From Setaria digitata (lineage: Eukaryota; Nematoda; Chromadorea; Rhabditida; Setariidae): a DNA stretch of 28,040 bases. The stretch spans positions 1-28,040 of the forward strand of contig RCAB01000667.1 of the NCBI GenBank assembly GCA_003640385.1, written 5' to 3'. The notes beneath the pieces were generated by a model that worked only from the letters and a program-made list of their open reading frames with translations, did no database searches and was not told the DNA's origin. This document shows positions 23,558 through 28,040 of this stretch, piece after piece (position 1 is the stretch's first letter; each line of letters begins with the position of its first letter). A program made the translations under genes and the position numbers.

Positions 23558-24967
23558 TTGCTATTTTTTTCTTTATTTATTTATGGATAGTTTTTTATTC
23601 TCCGCACTTTTTCAGTTTGTCAAATTTTTTCTTTTTTTCTCTCTTTTTTTTAAAATTAAGAAGAGATGGGGTTAGCCATCGGCATAGTCTGCGCGAAAGA
23701 AAATGAGAGTAGGGGGAATGGGGATGAGTAGACATTAGCTGGGTTTCAAAAGTGATTAAATTTATATATGACCAAAAATTTGTGTGATGCCGGTGACAGT
23801 AATTTCTCATATCAGTTCAGTTCTCTTTCCTTCGCGTTCTGATTTATTTGTTTTTTGTTTTCAATTACGTTGTAATGCCAATCTTAAAATTATTTCATTT
23901 TATTCCTATCCGCTTTTATGACGATGATTAATTCATTTCTTTTTCATTTCCAAAAAATTAAAGGTTGTAGAAAATCCAACCAAGTTTGCAGAAAGTCGTT
24001 TTCATATCCAAGCATTTCTAAAAATGCGATCTAGTCTGCAAAGAATTTCAAAATTCTTTTGCTTTCATTCCAGCTATTGATAAAGAAGCATTCGGGCGAA
24101 TTTATTTCATGCAAGTTTTTATTGAAATAAGCCGACTGTCATTTCCGGCTTTTTTTTTTTTACTGTTTTGTCGCAGTTTGATTTTTGGGTGAGGAATATT
24201 TCATATGTTAGAGTAACGTGCTTAACATACATATATACATTTGTAAATTATACATTAACAACTTCTATTGTCTTTTAAAATATTTGTGGGCATTTGATTT
24301 TATTACAAAAGAAAAAAAGTTGGGTAAATTGCTCAGGGTTATGCTGCAACTTCCTATATGTATATATATATATATTTATTTTCTTTTTCTTTGTTATAGT
24401 GGTTTTCATGCATGGAGAAGTTTGATATGCTTTAGTAAAAAAAATATTTTCGGATTTCTGCTGGTGTGGTGCTCTGGCCTTTAAAAGTTATGCCACTAAC
24501 TGTTTAATATTTGTACTCCTGTTGATCACAGATTTGAAGAAATTTTCAGTTTCCAAGATATTAAATGTAAAGTGTGCATTACGTATTCCTAGAATTATTT
24601 TAATACTTTTTTTTACAAGATAGGAAAAAAAAATATTCAAAATTATTATTAGTATTTAAATATCATTTAAATTGGCGAGGTATTATTTAGGTTAATGAGG
24701 AAATAACAAGAAGGGGGAAAAAAAAACAAAAAAATTTGCCTTCTTCTTTATTACGAAAGTTAAAGTTCCTGGAGATTGCTTGGGTCGTCAATTGTGAAAT
24801 GCGCAGAACAAAGACATCGAATAATCGAGGTTCAATTCCCCCTCTTGTGAAAGCTAGCACTCTCGATGAAGATTTTACTCAGCTCACACTGAAACATATT
24901 TCACATGATGTGAAATTTAATGATGCTGAGAGAGAAAGGATGGATTTGATTTATTTATCCTTTTTCA
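23558..24967. other. Intergenic region between AUP1 and RBFA, with one coding-like ORF
   Basis: The AUP1 3' UTR lies at the left. From about 23600 to 24720 I see only AT-rich sequence, including a short TA run at about 24358-24375. From 24736 to 24975 one frame stays open and looks coding in its second half (KASTLDEDFTQLTLKHISHD), but no family is recognised. It ends at an acceptor-like tttttcag (24961-24968), which may be the spliced-leader site for the RBFA transcript. The ORF could be a C-terminal exon of an unseen gene or chance. Confidence 0.45.
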
Positions 24968-25015
24968 GGATGTAATGATTGGTTATTGCTAATTAATTTA
25001 ATTAATATTGGCATA

Positions 25016-26984
25016 ATGCAAGCATTTCCGAGACTTTTTATGCAATGCAAGGCTTTTATTAGTACGCCAATTCGACATATCACCAAATCAGTTACTGCAT
25101 ATTCAGCTGTAAATACTTATAACAGACGAACAGGACGAGGATATGCAAATGATATGAGGCATCGCGATTTACCTCGACTTATTCTGGCAAAGAAAAGAGG
25201 TTTCACAAGAACGATAGCCCGATTAGTTGGTGTTGATAGTGGTTTAGAGAAAATTGTTAGCTTTTTCTTTTTTTGTTTTTTATCATCTACTATATTCAAC
25301 AACAGTTGTTTGATTAAATATTCATTTGATATGAATTTATTAATGATGAGAAAGAATGCGAATTTGAAAGGAAAAATAGATCTGTTCGTGAGTTTCCTCA
25401 TCTTTATATGACATTTTTAGCAAAGCATATTTCTCGAGCATGACTTTATCAGGTTTTAGGACTGGGATTAATGGAATGCTTATTGGCTTATCGATGATAT
25501 AATATTACTAAGAGTTTATGCTCATCAGATCTAGACCATTTGATCACCGTATTGAACTGAGCATTAACTATATCGTTTATCATCTTTTATTTACAATATA
25601 ATTTTAAGGATTATTATGATTATAATTCCCTGTTTGTGTGTATCTTTTGGATTAAAAGTAGAAAGAAATTATAAAGAAATTGTTTAAGATAGGCAGAAAA
25701 TGACTGATAGTTTTTTTTTTTTTTGATAAATTTATTATGGTATTCAAATATATTGTCATAAATCTTACGAAAGTATCATTATTTGTCATTTATTGCAGAT
25801 GCTAATGCTAGATGTTGGAAAGAAACCGAAACAAAGAAAACTGAACGATGCAAAAAGGAATCGTTTAGGGAGAATGTTTTTAGAATATATTTTTCAGATT
25901 TTATGCGAGCATGATCGATTTTGTGACTTGGAAGGCCTGGAATTGTACAGGGTATATTTCCCTAAATTATATGGAAAATTTTTAGATTTCTTATTCGATT
26001 TTGCTTTTTTATAATATCATATTACACAGATTTGCTGAAAATTTGTTCCCTCTCTCTCCCTTCCTCAGCTCATGCTGTACATTTTTAATGAATTTTAGAT
26101 CGATGTTGGTCCAACATTTAAGGTAATGGACGTCTATTGGCTAGCAAGAGGTGATGAATCTGATGAAGTAATCTTTTCTTATTTCTATAAAAAGAAAGTA
26201 GCTCTGTTTTGATTTTTATCATTTTCCGAACTTAGAATTCATTTGAGGAATTTCACTTCCTGAATCTACTTGAGCATTTTTCAGATTCGTCGTTTGTTCC
26301 ATAAAAATTTAATCTGGTTACTTCATGTTTCTTTTTTTTTAGATTGCAGAAGAAGTGCTGAAAAAATCGGAAGATTTTGTGCGTAAAAAGCTTTCGGAAT
26401 TGCTAGGCAACCATAGTGTTCCACGTATAACTTTCGTTCCTGAACGCAAGCATCTTTTGGAGAAGGTGAACCATCTTTGTCCGTAGAATAAAACTTTTCT
26501 AAGTAATCTATTAATTTCTCTGAGCATACATTACCCTTTGCTACAAAAAATGCTTTTCCTAATCTTCAAAAAGTTTTCATGAATTTGAAATTAAAGATGT
26601 TTAATGAACTATCATATCGATATACAACAATTGANTATACATTATCCTTTGCCACAAAAAATGCTTTTCCTAATCTTCAAAAAGTTTTCATGAATTTGAA
26701 ATTAAAGATGTTTAATGAACTATCATATCGATATACAACAATTGATCCAGATGTAGTTCTCTCCTTTTAGATTACTGCATTATTATTTCTTTCAAATAAA
26801 TACTCGACAATAAGACAAGAATAAGTGAGGTACTCATTGTATTGTTTTTTAGGAAATGAATATTTTATTTGAGAAAGCAGATTATGGTGTACAGTATCGA
26901 GCTTTAAGCCATACTGGTGCAATCCTAGGATCAATGGCTGATACAGGTTCATCCTTTAGTAGTGGGCAACGCGATGCGAAATGA
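25016..26984 (+). CDS. RBFA: Mitochondrial ribosome-binding factor A (5 exons, 238 aa)
   Basis: Exons 25016-25255, 25799-25951, 26099-26167, 26343-26465 and 26853-26984, all phase 0, total 717 nt. The N-terminus (MQAFPRLFMQCKAFISTPIR) is Arg/Ser/Phe-rich without acidic residues, as in a mitochondrial targeting peptide. A basic region follows. The RbfA KH-type core runs through NRLGRMFLEYIFQIL, VGPTFKVMDVYWLARGDES, EVLKKSEDFVRKKLSELLG and VPRITFVPERKHLLEKEMN, ending KADYG, which matches the family's final helix. RbfA binds the small ribosomal subunit during its maturation; the animal form works on the 12S rRNA in mitochondria. The start is the first ATG in the frame. The donor after exon 1 (ATT then gttagc) is the least certain, so the first 80 residues are less secure than the KH core. 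Two N-marked duplications lie in intron 4 and across the last codons, without changing the reading of the first copy. Confidence 0.86.
26526..26746. repeat. Direct duplication of about 110 bp around a single N (26635)
   Basis: Copy 1 is 26526-26634 and copy 2 is 26637-26746, both containing tgcttttcctaatcttcaaa and differing at a few positions (ttaccctttgctac versus ttatcctttgccac). One N separates them. It lies in RBFA intron 4. It is probably an unmerged overlap of two allelic contig ends. Confidence 0.9.
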
Positions 26985-27128
26985 AGAATCCATATAAATA
27001 TGTGAAAATTAAACAAAATATGTTTTTTTTTTTCNGCAGGTTCATCCTTTAGTAGTGGGCAACACGATGCGAAATGAAGAATCCATATAAATATGTGAAA
27101 ATTAAACAAAATATGTCTTTTTTTTTCA
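26944..27128. repeat. Direct duplication of about 91 bp around a single N (27035) at the RBFA 3' end
   Basis: Copy 1 is 26944-27034 and copy 2 is 27037-27128, both starting caggttcatcctttagtagt. Copy 1 includes the last codons and stop of RBFA. Copy 2 carries CAC where copy 1 has CGC (Arg to His in the penultimate codons) and is otherwise near-identical. The T tract, N and gcag before copy 2 mimic a splice acceptor, but no exon is needed there. Confidence 0.9.
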
Positions 27129-27894
27129 TATTCGATAAATAATACCAATTAACGTTTTCGGGCTCATCAGAAATAGTTTGTCACGCAAGTAGTCCTTTAA
27201 AATCACAACTGATGTAGTGAAAATCGAAGATAGATTTAGTAGTGCCTTAAAAAAAATAAAAAAGAAGCAGGGGAAAAAAAAAAAGGAAAGACAGAGAAAA
27301 TGTGAAATCTCAATCACTTTTAATTGAGGTTTTACATTTTCTTTGTCTAATTTAGTACTATCTAATCTTCTTGGAATGATGTAATTACTATTAGAGCAAT
27401 GATAATAAGATTTTTGTATTGACTTGATAGAGTCAAAATAATTTCTTTTAGTTTTGATAAATTGACTGTTGTGACAGTCCTTGTAATGATAATGATGCAA
27501 TCATGGGCAGATTGTTTTTGAAGTGCTAATTAAGCTTACAGTTTCTTTTTTAAAAGACGAAGAACATTTCTTTTAAAGATTTCAGTTAAAATTTTTTTGT
27601 TCAAGCTAAAATTAATGGCTTTTTGACTTCAGTATATATGCAAATTAGTAATTTTCAAGTAATTATAAAAGATTTATTGGCTAGTTTTAAGAGATCATTT
27701 ACGTAATCATTAACAAAGAAGAAGGTTAGTTATTTGGTGTGAATCGTGTATGTGATATAAAATAAAATAATCCCAGACGGGTTATTTGTACAATTTTATT
27801 CATTTGTCTCCTCTATTATTAAGTACTGGTATGATAATGCTGATAAAAGTTTTATAATAAATAGGATAAATTTATTTAGGAGAAAAAAAGGAGT
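27129..27894. other. Intergenic region downstream of RBFA
   Basis: AT-rich sequence with no recognisable gene. The minus-strand ORF at 27126-27500 is low complexity (Phe/Ser/Tyr-rich) and unsupported. An acceptor-like tttatttag ends at 27889, just before the start codon at 27895. Confidence 0.5.
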
Positions 27895-28040
27895 ATGTTA
27901 CAAAATTTAGCAAACAAAAATTTTGAAACGAAATCGATGGAGCTACAGGATTGGTTTGTTGGACTGCTTACAAAGACAACTGTTGAGGTGTTACCTAACT
28001 AATGCGTTTTTCTTTAATTTTTTTTTTCTTTTTTTTTTTT
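27895..28040 (+). CDS. Probable first exon of a gene cut by the window edge
   Basis: An ATG at 27895, five bases after an acceptor-like tttatttag, opens a frame beginning MLQNLANKNFETKSMELQDW and continuing FVGLLTKTTVE. A donor-like gtgtta follows at 27988; without splicing the frame ends at 28000-28002. The amphipathic, codon-like composition suggests the start of a real protein, but 31 residues are too few to name it. The rest would lie beyond the window. The donor is not strong, so an unspliced short ORF is also possible. Confidence 0.4.

Noticed and set aside
24740..24850. tRNA-like T-arm (ggttcaattcc) before the RBFA gene
   Set aside because: The flanking bases do not form a 5-bp T stem with a 7-base loop, and no acceptor or anticodon stem could be drawn around it.
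26579..26770. ORF spanning an N with an internally repeated peptide
   Set aside because: The repeat comes from the N-flanked duplication in the RBFA intron, not from a repeat protein.
26882..27148. Minus-strand ORF with a duplicated peptide
   Set aside because: It is the reverse-strand shadow of the RBFA last exon and its duplicated copy.
27126..27500. 124-codon minus ORF downstream of RBFA
   Set aside because: It is low complexity with Phe/Ser runs from homopolymers, and no splice partners or family resemblance were found.

Overview
The window is AT-rich eukaryotic DNA with many short, mostly 50-600 bp, GT-AG introns, long A/T homopolymers and spliced genes on both strands. The protein families and gene structure fit a nematode. 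The composition and the splice acceptors lying just 5' of several start codons (possible spliced-leader sites) suggest a clade III parasitic worm such as a filaria. This is inference; no species can be named from the sequence alone. Nothing bacterial, viral or CRISPR-like is visible, and no tRNA or rRNA gene was found.

Layout. 1-1024: TG microsatellite and purine/pyrimidine tracts. 1076-2064 (+): three-exon SMIM14 homologue. 2065-4160: convergent 3' intergenic region. 4161-10554 (-), or up to 11683 with an upstream first exon: SMARCAD1-type SNF2 chromatin remodeller. 12974-19026 (-): unrecognised single-pass membrane protein gene of about 14 exons, with one non-canonical GC-AG intron. 19059-20694: divergent intergenic region. 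20695-23557 (+): AUP1 homologue in seven exons. 23558-25015: mostly non-coding, with one coding-like ORF. 25016-26984 (+): mitochondrial ribosome-binding factor A (RBFA). 27895-28040 (+): probable first exon of a gene that runs off the window.

The genes are unrelated housekeeping functions rather than a pathway: an ER membrane microprotein (SMIM14), nucleosome remodelling (SMARCAD1), lipid-droplet/ER-associated degradation (AUP1) and mitochondrial small-subunit maturation (RBFA). Gene models were built by hand from splice consensus, phase continuity and similarity to known families. Each of the four recognised models closes in frame over every exon junction. The membrane-protein model also closes in frame, but several of its donors are ambiguous.

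The most notable local signals are: a GT-free, stop-free 141-bp GC-AG intron whose donor lies in a palindrome; a splice-bounded 52-bp segment in SMARCAD1 that would act as a poison exon; three isolated N bases each flanked by near-identical direct copies, which look like unmerged assembly overlaps and touch the RBFA 3' end; and two tandem duplications without N. I found no convincing new biological system. The unrecognised membrane protein gene is the best candidate for something undescribed.
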